Origin: Lutraria lutraria
Taxonomy: Eukaryota > Mollusca > Bivalvia > Venerida > Mactridae
Length of the DNA: 64,000 nt
Direction of reading: 5' to 3'
Assembly (NCBI GenBank): GCA_964023205.1
Contig: OZ026847.1
Span: forward strand, 9,103,652 to 9,167,651
Below the pieces are notes generated by a model. The model did no database searches. It saw nothing but the letters and a program-made list of their open reading frames with translations, and had not been told where the DNA came from. Positions 11,229-23,480 of the stretch are shown here, one piece after another. Each line of letters begins with the position of its first letter. The first letter of the stretch is position 1. A program made the position numbers and the translations under genes.

Positions 11229-14200
11229 ATGTCAGTTTTCCAGATGGGTCCTTTGTTGCTTTTAACGTTGTTCGGTTTAGTTCATGCTGACTATGACTGT
11301 TTATGCAACTACAATGTGGAGAAGCCTGTATATCCGACGGTAAACCATACGTTTAAGTATTGTTCTTTAATCAAAGTGCTGTGAGTACTCAGGTATGCTG
11401 AACATACATATACTTGCACTGCAACATGAACGGGAACCAGTCTATCAATTGCATGGTGAATGTAGAAAAAAGTAGTATTTTGTCCGGATCAAAATCCATG
11501 CGCACCAAACCAGACAGCTATTGAAAGATGAATTTTCGGTCAGTTTCCGAAAAAAGTGTAAAATTTACTGCGACTGGACCGATATATCGATTTATTGAGT
11601 ATGCAATGTTGACCGAAAGATAATTCATCATTTTTTTTAAAAAATCCACATCTGTTGACATAACTTTGTTACGAATAATCGTGTACATTCTAGCAATTTC
11701 TGTTGATATTCATGAACAATGTTTTGTTCGGTCAACTGGCCATCAACAGTAATAAAGCAAGATGTGGCAACAAATCTTCACCAAGTGACTTTACATGCAC
11801 CTCATCGTTCTATGATGACAATTGAATGCGGATTAAAAGTATGAGCCAATAGTGCTTGAATCCATTTTTTTTGCATATTTACAGAAATATATTTTTTTCA
11901 GAAATCGGAGAATGGTAGGCAACCGATAGGATATATGTACGAGTTCGACTGTAAAGCAACAATAAATACGAACGAACAATCCAATTCATGGATGAGTATT
12001 TCCTACGAACATCAGGTCATTTTTTACATCTTTTTCAATCTTATATAAATCACTTCAATTGTTGTCCTTTCGTGTAAGCAAGCCCTTTCGTGACTCAGTT
12101 GTTCCTAGCTTATAAACACGTACATCGTTAATGTTTACGTTTTTTTAATATTGGAACACATACACTAGCAGATGATAATTTAATTGAATATCCTATATTA
12201 TACAAACTATATTACATTCATTATTTTGGAAAGTATGGCAATCATAATATTATACAGACAGTAAGTATTGTTCACATACTTTTTATGTAGAATTCAAATA
12301 CTTAAAAATGCTTACATTGTTATATAATGTTTTATTTATGGTTTATTTCCAATTCTAACAAAACTACGCATTTTGATTGGTCAATAGAGGGAGTTGACAC
12401 TTCGATAAACTCCTTTTCAATCGGAAACCTTTTGTTTTTGTACATCGTCGACGGACTACTTTTGACCTAATTATGTGTACTGTAAAACATAAAACAACCG
12501 ATTACAGATTCAGTAATACAGGTTTCTGGTCGTTTATCTAAGTGGAAACTCCCTCAGACCTCATAACACACATTTCACATAAAGCTATTGGGGCTTTATT
12601 CAATGTGTTACGAGATCTTCGGGAGTTTACACATCGACAAATGACCATAAATGGAAGTTTAATCCTATATTGTTTTGTCAGGTTGGTTACGTAATGAAAG
12701 ATGACCAGACCCAAGTACAGATATGTGCCGGTGAACCACCTATTGAAGACAGAGGCAAACTAGTTTTATCCATATTTGAATCTATATTAAAATGTCATTC
12801 AACATCAACTGACTCCACTCCGTCTGCTCGGCTGTAGCTCGTGTGATGAAGCAACATTTTAAACACACATTTCCGCCGACAAAAAAATGAAACGAATTTT
12901 AACTTGCCTGCAGCCTTTATCTTATATTTCAAACTAGACTAATTCATGGCAAAAAGAAGCAAACATTCTGAACACATGAGCGCTGTTGAGGTAGCTGAAA
13001 TATTGGGGTATTTTGTTCAAACTCCTTAATGCCAGGTTCCCACTGTCGTGCGATCTGCTACAAACTCCACGATTGGTCTTTCGTATTTGATCGTGGGATG
13101 TTTTTGAAATTACAGGTTTTGATACGAGGTAATGCGAGTTGACACATTCAGATACGATTTGTTGCGCTACGATGCGATTCGGTCACGATTCGACAACTTC
13201 ATGTGTCACGATCTGTTACGGTTTGGTTTCCCGTCGGATGCGGTCACATACGTTCAGATAGGATTGTTTTGATAGCGTCCACGATTTGGTCTCGATCTGA
13301 CGCGATCATCATGATCGGAATTCCCGAATTGGGACGATCTGGTACGTGAAGATATGTTCCAATACGTTCATCACGAAGTGATACGCTCTGTAATGATATG
13401 ATACGATAGTCTATCAGGATCAGTATCGTTGGTGATCACGATTTAAGCTACGATTTGACCAAGACGTGTAAATATACATCCAGATTGAATATGGACATCG
13501 ATGTTTCTTCAACTTTTACAGTTAATCATGACAGATGATGACCAAGATCGGTCCCGATCACTCACCACGATTTTGGAAACCCGATGGAATACGATCTGTC
13601 GCCTTTTGTGATGATCTGATGCGATAATTCCGATTGAAGATTGGTCGTGTTAATCGTAGACATTTTTTGAACCGTTCAAAAACATTATACGATTAACACG
13701 ATTGTCACGACTGACCTAAAGACCTGATAAGCTCTGACAGGACCAACTCGATTGGCCCACGATTAAGACCACGATTTCAATCGTGAACTGAATCGTGATA
13801 GTGGGAACCTAGCATAAAGGAAAAAGGGTTGGAAACATACATCTGTATTTATAATGCTATACTGATAATGATACTTTCAAAGATTGTCACCAGAGCATAA
13901 ACATAGCATATGTGTATATCTCATTATCTGAAGAAACTTAAAAAAAACAAAGTTTATGTAATACAAGACGCGTATACTTTGTATAGTTGATTTTCATATC
14001 TACAAACGCAGCAAGGAGAAACTAGCGCAGGTAATACTTATTCGAGTTAAATCAATATTACAGTTACAACAAAGCAACCATCAACTACTTCGACAACAAC
14101 AACAACAACGCCAAAACCTACAACAACAACAACGCCGAGACCAACTACAACAACAACAACGCCAAAACCTACCACAACAACAACAACGCCAAAACCTACC

Positions 14201-17200
14201 ACAACAACAACAACGCCAAAACCTACCACAACAACAACAACGCCAAACCCTACCACAACAACAACAACGCCAAAACCTACCACAACAACAACAACGCCAA
14301 GACCAACTACTCCTACAACGACGCCTACAACTACCACAATTTCAACAACACCACTATCAACAATAGTTTCCACTGCACTGCCTGTGGCTACAACAAGCCC
14401 CAGTGGTTAGTATATCATGGTTTCTGAGACAAGGTACTGGACCGCAAAGAAAGTGACTTTTCTTAAGCTGTGTGATTAATCCGGTTTTTATGCTTATTAC
14501 AACTTTCAAGATATGTATCGGAAATATTTCAAATCGATCATTGTTTGCAGTTCAAAATATGATAGTAATTATTCGTGTACCTTTTTGTAAAATCTGTTTG
14601 AAGGAACGCTTGGGTGTCCTGACGCCGTGATACAGTCAACAAGAACAGATGGAGGTACAGTTTTCATCGACACAACAGAAAGAAAATGCTTCGAGATTGT
14701 TCCTTCGAAAATAACTTATCCCACTGCCGAAACTGTTTGTCAACGTAATGGTGGACATTTGGCAACAGTTAAGTCTTTGACACAGAATGAAATCCTCCAC
14801 CACTACGTACAAACGTATGGACATCCAACTTGGATTGGTCTGAGTGACAAACATACAGAGGAAGTTTTTGAATGGTCTTCAGGTATTTCCCTTGCCTTAA
14901 ATTTTGGTATCCTGTCCTAAGACTGATTCAGTAAGTAATCGTTTTAGAATCGTTTATTTGTGTGAATCACATGATACATCTATATTTTGTGGCCATTGTC
15001 TGACAATTGTCAAGGTATATGTGAGAATGGTGTTAAACAATATGAATCAATTCAAATCACCGCTGTTCCATAGTGAAGTGTTACTCTATTCTTTTGAATA
15101 TCGTTTTTGAATTGTGCTTTTCTGTTTTACCTGTGAGGCTGTATACATGAATTATGTTTCACTTACGGTTCTGTTGACATATTTGACAGGTGTAATCAGT
15201 ATTAATTCGTCTCTGTGAAATAACGGTGGAAACGTTAATTGATGTTAATTTGTTAACCATTCCATTTATCTTTCTGCCATGACAAGGGCAGCAATTGAAC
15301 ACTATTGTTAAATTCAAAAGTATTAAATATTGCATTGAAGATGTATACAATATTGGCATCGAGTATATATTATACTTAGGTGATCCCTTGAATTACACCA
15401 ACTGGCATCCAGGTCGCAAAGACGTGTCGTTACAAGGAATTGAGGATTGTGTTGTTATGGGACCAATGACGGGAACTTGGGAGGATATGGACTGCTTACG
15501 ATTGTATGCATATATATGCGAATATGGTAAGCAACACACAATTTTTCAAAAGAAAGGAATGTTGTAGTTCAATAAGGTATATTATTAATACACCTTACAA
15601 CCTCATTATCAAGAACACGAAATTTAATCATTTTGATATATGCATATGTCGGGCGTTTTTAAATATGTCTGATTTGTTTTAATGTAGATATGTTTTAACT
15701 CATTCTTTTTTTACACGAGATCCGATATGTGCTAGGGTTATGAATGCATAAGGTTGTATACGCATTTCAAACACTGTACCATGATGTTTATTTTGCATTT
15801 CAGATGCTAATATTAAAGGATCCGTTCCTCCAATCCAGCAAACGACGGTACCAATATCAACTACCAATAGCGGTAACTACGTTTCAAAATTAATAATGTA
15901 TTGTTGTTTAACATTTGATTATAATCTGTCGATAATGTTTCATGATGAGATTAATTAAGATAATTATGTTTTAATAAATCATGATATCATGACTACTACC
16001 AATTTAAGGAACGCTTGCGTGTCCAAACTCTGTGCTGCAAGCAATACGAACCGATGGAGGTACGGCATTTATTGACAAAACTGAAGGAAAATGCTTCGAG
16101 ATCGTTCCATCAAAACATGCTTATTCCTCTGCCGAAAGTTTTTGTCGAAATAATGGAGGAAATCTGGCAACGATCAAGTCTTTCACACAGAATCAGATGT
16201 TGTATAGTTACGTTCAACAGTACGGACACCCGGCTTGGATTGGACTTAGTGACAAAAATAGAGAGGAACATTTTGTATGGTCATCAGGTAATCATGTTAC
16301 TGTAGAATCATTAATTTTCGTTGGGGATTTAATTTCGTGGATTTCGTCGTTCGACTCATCCACGAAATCAAATCCCCACGAATTCAAATGCGGAGATAAG
16401 GTATTTCTTTTCAAAAATCAATTTCCACGAATTTATGTCCCCACGAAATAGCCTTTTTAGTAAAAACCACGAAAATTGAACCCAACGAAAATTAATGATT
16501 CCACAGTATATTTTATATATTTAAGCAATGAATGTTCACTTGCAAGAAATGGCAACATTTATGCATGCCATTAGCATTATAAATGAACACTGACTACATA
16601 CGCTACCATTAAGCAATAGTGCCGAAATGTTATCATTAAATTTGATGTTTTATAAACTTGAATATTTTACAAACACAGAATACCAAAAAGAGTCTTCCAC
16701 TGGCTCCAGGTAAAATATTTCAACTTTCGTAAAATTGTTCAGTCGGCAACTCTCATAGAACTAGCGTACAACCTCTGTACCGTCTTACTTCAAATCCATT
16801 CAAATCTGTATAATATAAAGAAACAAGATTTTTGGACGTACGGAAGGACGGACAAGGGCCAACTTTTATGCCCCCGCCCATTTTTTCAGAGTGCATGAAG
16901 CATCTTATTCTGAGCATGTATATCACTGATAGATTGCCTCATACTGGTCAGTAGTGTCTTAAAATGTGTACTCTAGTTCTTGGTATAGGCAAGATGGAGA
17001 ATCTCGCGAAATCCTGCCATTTGTATAGTACATCAAACGGCATGTACAAGTATATCTTTATTAGCATTTTTATTTACCCTATCATCGATATTTAAGAATT
17101 GTATGAATATTATATTTATCAATAAAGAAGTATGAATTGCAAACGATATAAATAATAATTACGTTTGTCTCTAAGGTGATCCCGTGAGTTATACGAATTG

Positions 17201-20200
17201 GCATCCAGGCCGTAAAGATGTCTTTATCCACGGAATAGAAGATTGTGTTGCGATGGGACCAATGACAGGAACATGGGAAGATCTGGATTGTACGAGTTTA
17301 TACGCATACATATGCGAATATGGTAAAACTTTTCATCTGTCAACGACAATACCTTTCTAATATTTCAGAACAAATTTGCTCTTCATAATACCGATTTTTG
17401 AAAATATGTTCACCAGTGTTAGAAACTGTTGCGTGAATATGCTATGTCTTATAACGGTCTTTGTTTTGTCATTCAGTAGTTAATACATCATATTTGTTGC
17501 AAACAAAAAGCAAACTCTACTTACAATCCAACCTTCAAATTACCCAATAACAATACAGCCATTGGTTCAACATCATCCACTAAATATCTTGGTGTGACAT
17601 TGATAAGTTTTTGACTGTAAAAAATTGGCCGAATCAGAGATTAAGAAAGCCAATGAACGCATGAGATTTTTATATCACAAAAAGTATTTCCTAAGCGTAC
17701 AAAAATGATTCAGTTTTTGAAAAAATCCAGATATTTCTTTATGTTTTGTATTTTAGTCCTCAATGTTTTGTGTGGTTTTGTGTTTAATTTGGTGTTGTTG
17801 GAGAAGGTGCACTTATTCTGGAATCATGTACATCTCTGTATTCAAATCTAGCGAACATGTGTGTTACCCAAGCTAACATTTTCTCATACCGGTCATTGTT
17901 CCTTTCAGATGCTACGGCTCATGGGTCGGAAGTTCCGTTCAGGCAAACCACGGTATCGCCAACATCAAATCTATTCAACACGGACGGTACCTATTTTGAC
18001 ATATTTGTTTCCAGTTTCTATTTATAGATCCTTTTTTCTATTTATATTTAATATAGCCACAACAAAAGGTAAATCAGTGTTACATAAAAGTTGTTTTTAT
18101 TGACAACATATCCATTCAGGCACTTCTTATAATATTTAAATCTTATTAGTAAATGTATGTCGCCTGTTCACTTGCTTTCAAGTAAATATAGTATGTTCTT
18201 TAACGAAAGATGTGTTTGTTTATTTGCATAAAGATTATTTATGTAACTGATAATTAATGCTTCGTTCGCTGCCTCGTTCGATTCAGATCATTAAATAGAA
18301 AAAAACTTGTGGTACATGTATTGATGCCTCAACATTATACTACTGATTTGGATTTTATGATTATGAAGCTGGACCGGATAATATTCTATTGAATTTATTA
18401 TTGACCATACTGACCTTAAGCATAAAGTTTACACATTTGTAATCAATAATATACTTGAGATAGATGACACACTGATGATGAATTAACAAGTTCTAAGACA
18501 AACAAACCAAATCACACTGGCACGGTCTGCATGCACCATTGAAGACAAAACGAACAGCTCATTTTAAAAAGAAGTAATAAACCAGCACCACTCACAACAT
18601 TCATATAACATATCCTAGATAACTATTATTTAAAGTCCCATAATAATATAAATGTATTGGTCCTAATAGTTTCTGTTTGTTCTATAACGAAGGAATCCGG
18701 TGTGTTTTCCTCCCGTGCATACTTTATAGCAAGAAAAAATGTTTCCGAAACCACTATCGTATTTTTTTCAATATCATTGAAATATATAATATTTATAGAA
18801 CACCTGTGTTTTTCCGCAGTCATGCTATGCACACCTAGCACTGAATGAATAGAATCATACATTTAGACCCGTGATGAATTCTTATCTATCGTTATTATGA
18901 ATGCAATCAAATAACTCTTTCCGTAGGCGGGAGTTTAAAGTTCCATAATCATATAAATTTATCGGTCGTAATAGTTTCTGTTTCTTCTGTAACAGAGGAA
19001 TCCGGTGTGTTTTCCTCCCGCGCATACTTCATAGCAAGAAAAAATGTTTCCAAAACCACTATCGTATTTTTTTCAATATCATTGAAATAAATACTATTTA
19101 TAGAACAGCTGTGTTTTCCTGCATCCCGTCATATTATGCGCACGGCATGAAGTGACGTCACGCGCTCTATATTATTTCAAGTTTACAAAAGCAAAATTCA
19201 CAGCGAAATGACATGTTTTAGAAGAAAAAGGGCTTGTTTCGTCGGTAATAATTATCTTGGGATAATATTAGCAATTGTTTTTGTTTTTTTCATATATTTA
19301 TATAGCAAAAAGCTAATGGGACTTTAAAACCTAAATTTAAATCTGATTTCTGAATTACAGGAAATAAACAGTTGTGTCCTCAAGTAGTCATCCAAGATGC
19401 TAATATTCATAGCGGACGTGTATTGGGACAGTTCGAGCAAGCATGTTACGAAATTATGAAATACAACAAAGTCACGTGGGATCATGGTGAAAATATGTGT
19501 TCTAGAAATGGCGGGCATTTGGCGTACATACGATCAGCCAAAGAACAAACATTTGTACAGGCCTTTATGAAACGACATTACCCCAATCATTCAGTTTGGA
19601 TTGGACTTCATGATAAAAACACTGAAGGAAGCTTCGAGTGGACTTCAGGTTAAGTTTAATGTATCCTTTATTTTACAATTCATTAATTTCGATTTTAGCA
19701 CGAATGCAAAAACTAAAACGAGGAAAGACAAAGTTGAAAACACTGGCAAATCTTCAATTGACTATAAGAATGCAGCCAATAAGTAGATTTCCTTGGAATA
19801 TATATGTATCACCATCGACTTAATTCATTCTTTTCATCCATACCACGTATTTGAGGTTCGTTACTTCGTGCTCTCTAACCATTCTCCTACTAGTGGAAAC
19901 ACATGCAGAATAGCTCGGGAGTGATATTATGAATCGGTTTATATATTAAGTAACCCATTATATTTCATCCAATACAGGAAAATCAGTTACCTACACGAAT
20001 TGGTTACCAGGCCATACTGACAATTTTGTCAGTCATCGTCAAGAGGATTGTGTTGTATTTGTTCCTTACCAGAATGGAATTTGGGATGATATACCATGTG
20101 GTTCACAGAGCTTCTTATTTGGTGATAGTGGAGAGACATACGCAGTATTATGTCAATATAGTACGTTCATCTTTCGCGTGTTTTCTAATTTCTATTACAT

Positions 20201-20921
20201 GTTGAAGCATGTGTCAATAGATCAAATGATAATTGGAACAAATTACTATTAGCGCAAGCAATCATGGTGGTTTAAGTGAGTTTATATAAAGGTATAATTG
20301 GATGGATGAAACCTGTTGAAATCATAGCATTAGGTTGAGAACTATAACACATACGATTGGTCATTCTGTACGCTTCCATTCATTTTTATACAAATTACAG
20401 CACAAAGAATGCAACAAAATGAATCCGCTTAATTGCAAAAAATCAAAGTGCTCCGTAGGCGCTGACTTGGGTTGCCTTGGTAACTCGTATCCAGTGACTA
20501 CACGAAAAAGTGACAATTTAGAAGCAGAACTTGAGACAAAAGATGTCAATTATTGCCATGACAAATTTTAAAAATTATCACATCATTATAACCCCAAAAA
20601 GTTAGGTTGTCCACGAACTTTACGGATGACCCTCGTATATGTTAAAACCATCATATAAAGTATTTGCTTTAATGGTAATTTAGTTTTATGCTTTTCAACA
20701 ACGAATGTGTAATACTATCTTTCAAAACGTCACATCAGACTGTTTTATCTGCTCCTTGTTCATGCATTGCGGTTGCCAAAACAATCGTTGCACAATTAAT
20801 CATTGCTATTAACAGCCTGTCTCTATGACAATAGTTGTCTGATTAATTATTTTTGCCAACCTTTGATTTTTCTTTTTTTTCAGAACTTTCCACATCTGCT
20901 TCTAGTGTACTTATTGGATAG
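11229..20921 (+). CDS. Lectin gene A: secreted SH3b-like / mucin / three-CTLD protein
   Basis: Probable secreted glycan-recognition protein, 719 aa. Exons: 11229-11339, 11902-12015, 12682-12754, 14064-14405, 14604-14882, 15380-15526, 15804-15872, 16009-16287, 17176-17322, 17909-17986, 18057-18068, 19361-19648, 19978-20160, 20884-20921. A leucine-rich signal peptide precedes CLCNY. ATG 11244 is an alternative start that matches gene D better. Exons 2-3 carry GYMYEFDC, NSW and VGYV, an SH3b-like pattern. Exon 4 is a Thr/Pro/Lys mucin-like linker of 9-aa repeats. Three CTLDs follow (exons 5+6, 8+9, 12+13), each with WIGL; the first two end YICEY and the third ends LCQY. They are separated by short Thr-rich linkers, and the tail is SVLIG. 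All joints after exon 3 are phase 1. Exon 3 appears to use a GC donor. No EPN/QPD motif is seen. The domain family is secure; the ligand is unknown. Confidence 0.85.
13026..13817. mobile_element. TIR element packed with ACGAT/CGAT motifs
   Basis: Inverted ends TTAATGCCAGGTTCCCACT (left) and AGTGGGAACCTAGCATAA (right) enclose about 790 bp filled with variants of CACGATCTG, ACGATTTGG and TCGTGATCG on both strands. It sits in intron 3 of gene A. It looks like a nonautonomous DNA transposon whose interior is made of diverged short repeats. No coding capacity seen. Confidence 0.65.
14088..14316 (+). repeat. Coding minisatellite, 27-bp units (Thr6-Pro-Lys-Pro)
   Basis: Within exon 4 of gene A, about eight near-identical 27-bp units encode TTTTTTPKP, with variants PRP and PNP and one 24-bp unit. 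The unit length is a multiple of three, so copy changes keep frame. It encodes a densely Thr-rich stalk likely to carry O-glycans (inference). The long Val/Gly-rich minus-strand frame here is only its complement. Confidence 0.85.
16298..16508. mobile_element. Foldback MITE-like element, TACTGTGGAATC family
   Basis: Starts TACTGTAGAATCATTAATTT and ends with the inverse ATTAATGATTCCACAGTA. The interior is largely self-complementary around CCACGAAATC. It lies only 10 nt after the 3' end of exon 8 of gene A. Four relatives occur at 41863, 53620, 54619 and 55151. Confidence 0.8.
18057..18068 (+). other. Candidate 12-nt microexon of gene A
   Basis: CCACAACAAAAG is flanked by an acceptor (TTTAATATAG) and a donor (GTAAAT). 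Phases are 1 in and 1 out, adding Ala-Thr-Thr-Lys to the Thr-rich linker before CTLD3. Gene C shows no obvious equivalent. Skipping it also keeps frame. Confidence 0.4.
18631..18850. mobile_element. Partial MITE-like copy (TTTAAAGTCCCATAA family)
   Basis: Starts TTTAAAGTCCCATAATAAT and matches the first half of the copies at 18933-19328 and 36472-36860 (AGTTTCTGTTTGTTCTATAA, AGCAAGAAAAAATGTTTCC). It lacks the terminal part. It lies in an intron of gene A. Confidence 0.65.
18933..19328. mobile_element. MITE-like element with terminal inverted repeats
   Basis: Ends are GTTTAAAGTTCCATAAT and GCTAATGGGACTTTAAAAC. The interior matches 18631-18850 and 36472-36860. Its right end is about 30 bp from the acceptor of the CTLD3 exon (19361), so it supplies sequence close to that splice site. 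Confidence 0.7.
20401..20571 (+). other. Cys-rich open frame in the last intron of gene A
   Basis: Preceded by a fair acceptor (CAAATTACAG), 56 codons read HKECNKMNPLNC... to a TAA, rich in Cys and charged residues. That frame needs phase 0, whereas the upstream exon ends in phase 1. In the phase-1 frame only a short tail (TQRMQQNESA) and a stop result. It could be a relic exon or chance. Confidence 0.2.
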
Positions 20922-22253
20922 ACTTTTTGGGAATGTGGCTGCTGAAATTTTGAAATTTATTTCTTGCTTTCTGGTGTACATGGAATATGAAAAATCTGAT
21001 ATGCTTATATATTTATTCATAATTATTTCTTTTTATCGTCTCCTTTTGTTAGAAAGTATGTCTGCATTTTAACGTAACAGCTATAACCAAGTAAATTTTT
21101 TAATTGTGGCGGCTACATTGTGGTTATCTAATACCGAATCTATGGTAAATACTAAATAGACTGTATGATTCAATTTATACGTGTTAATCATTATATAATT
21201 ATTCAAAATGTATAATTATACTTCATCAGTCAGATGTGTACGTGTTTCATTGTTCTGGATGCATCTGTTAATAAAACTAGTTATGAAACTATACAGGTAG
21301 TGACATTACAGGATGATAATTTAATAATGATATTCACCGTCAATATTACAGAATAAGGGTCTTCTTAATCGGTATTAAAATACTCTTATAGATCGATTGT
21401 ATTTTTGTATTCAATTTGAACAATCGCAAATCATTGCGGCTTATTCTGTGAAGGAATGGTTCGATTATTGTATAATTTGACATGGATAAATTGTAAGTTA
21501 TACCAAATTAATTTTTCGACTACTTGGAACAACTGTCATTTCGTAGATCCACTGGCGTATTTGTTCTAACCGACGATATAACAAAGCAGACGTGTCGTCC
21601 CCATTATTGAACTTATTAAGACGCACATGTTGACTTTATTATAGATGGATGTTTCATTCCCATGCGCAGTATTGCTTTTAGTACCATGAAGTTATGTGTA
21701 TTTTCGTTCAATATGGAGAATACACTAAACACGATCATTTCTAAATTTAGTAGCGCTGACATCGCAGTAATTGAATACTTGACCTGTGTGATTCATTATC
21801 AATTGTAAATGACATATATGTCACACTTGGAAACGTCATATATAGGTAATTGATTATAAAGATAATGAGTATTGCCTTAATATAAGTTTAATAGAGAAGT
21901 GTAAGTCTCAAAAGAATTGGTCATTATGTCGTAATATACTACGATTTAGCAATATGTGACGCACTACAGGTTTTTACATTTCTAAGCATTGTTGACAATG
22001 CTTGTGTTTCTGTGAATTCGAACTGATAACAATATATTGAGTTTGTTGGGAATCACCGCGGTGATTGGAATAACTAAACAGAGGAATGCATCATTGTTAG
22101 CCAAATTAGATGTCTTTGCTCTTCGGATATATAGGCGATCAGTGCCAACTAAGACCATGTTAAGAAGATTCATATGGTACACCTACGAAGGCGGGGATAG
22201 TTTACACGAAAATATTAGTATACGACACGATTTAGTCACGTAGTATCCTTTTT
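20922..22253. other. Spacer between lectin genes A and B
   Basis: Probable 3' untranslated region of gene A, then AT-rich spacer. I looked here for the signal-peptide exon and the two SH3b-like exons that gene B would need (CLCNY, GYMYEFDC, GYV signatures) and did not find them on the plus strand. Confidence 0.5.
21270..21275 (+). terminator. Candidate polyadenylation signal of gene A
   Basis: AATAAA about 350 nt after the TAG at 20919-20921. Positional support only. Confidence 0.4.
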
Positions 22254-23425
22254 AGCTCACCAGAGCACGAATGTGCTCAGGGTGAGCTTTTGTGATCGCC
22301 CTGCGTCCATCGTGCGTCGTTCGTCGTGAAGCGGCGTCAACTTTTACTTAAAACAACATCTTCTCCTACACCGCTATTCCGATTGCAACCAAACTTTGCT
22401 GAAATGATCCTTAGGTGGTCCCCTTTCAAAATTGTTCAAAGAATTAAATTTCATTAAAAACTCTGGTTGCTATGGCAACAAATAGAAAAAACTAAAAAAA
22501 TCTTCTTGTCCGAAACCACAGGGCCTAGAGCTGAGATATTTGGTATGTAGCATTGTCTAATGGAACTCTACAAAGTTTGTTCAAATTATTCCCCTGGGGT
22601 CAAAATTGGCTCCGCCCCGGGGGTAACTTGATTTTACATAGACTTATATAGGAAATTTAAAAAATCTTCTTGTCAAAAACTACAATGCCTAGAGCTTTGA
22701 TATTTAGTGTGTAGCATAGTCTAGTGGACCTCTACCAAGTTTGTTCAAATTATGGCCCCGGGGTCAAAATTGGCCCTGCCCTGGGGTTTATTCTATTTTA
22801 TATGGGAAAATTTGAAAAATCTTCTTCTCCTAAACCACAAGGCCTAGAGCTAAGATATTTGGTATGTAGCATTGTCTAGTGGACCTCTACCAAGTTTGTT
22901 AAATTATTGCTTTAGGGTCAAAATTGGCCCCCGTCCTTGGGGTCACTTGATTTATATAGACTTATATAGGAAAATTTTAAAAATCTTCTTCTCCGAAACC
23001 GCAAGGCCTAGAGCTTAGATATTTTGTATGTGGCATTATCTAGTGGACCTCTACCAAGTTTGTTCAAATTATGGGTCCGGGGTCAAAATTGGCCATGCCC
23101 TGGGGTTTATTCTATTTTATATAGGAAAATTTGAAAAATCTTCTTCTCGGCCTAGAGCTAAGATATTTGGTATGTAGCATTGTCTAGTGGACCTCTACCA
23201 AGTTTATTCAAATTATTGCTTTAGGGTCAAAATTGGCCCCGCCCCGGGGATCACTTGATTTATATAGGCTTATGTAGGAAAATTTAAAAAATCTTTTCCG
23301 AAACCACAAGGCCTAGAGTTAAGATATTTTGTATGTAGTATTGTCTAGCAGACCTCTTCCAAATTTGTTCATATTATGGCCCTAGGGTAAAAATTGGCCC
23401 TGACCTTAGGGTCACTTGATTAAGT
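22254..23425. repeat. AGCTCACC-headed repeat with about six 160-bp units
   Basis: The head is a palindrome (AGCTCACC ... GGTGAGCT) followed by GCCCTGCGTCC. The body is about six tandem units of roughly 155-165 bp, starting near 22499, 22660, 22817, 22981, 23137 and 23290. Each has AATCTTCTTCTCCGAAACC, GGCCTAGAGC, TTTGTTCAAATTATGG and GGGGTCA. I recall similar sequence as widespread in bivalve genomes. It ends about 55 bp before the damaged Thr-rich exon of gene B. Confidence 0.75.
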
Positions 23426-23480
23426 TATATGTCTTGATTGGAAATTGTTGCATAATCGTCGGTACTTTCTCTCCGCAGTT

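Noticed and set aside
14047..14373. 108-codon Val/Gly-rich minus-strand frame
   Set aside because: It is the complement of the Thr-repeat exon of gene A.
16015..16305. 96-codon frame overlapping CTLD2 of gene A
   Set aside because: It is the wrong frame; the lectin frame is fixed by flanking splice phases and the WIGL motif.
16287..16451. Extension of the gene A CTLD2 frame past its donor
   Set aside because: The continuation runs through the MITE-like element. The donor at 16288 and the 279-nt exon length shared with paralogues mark the true exon end.
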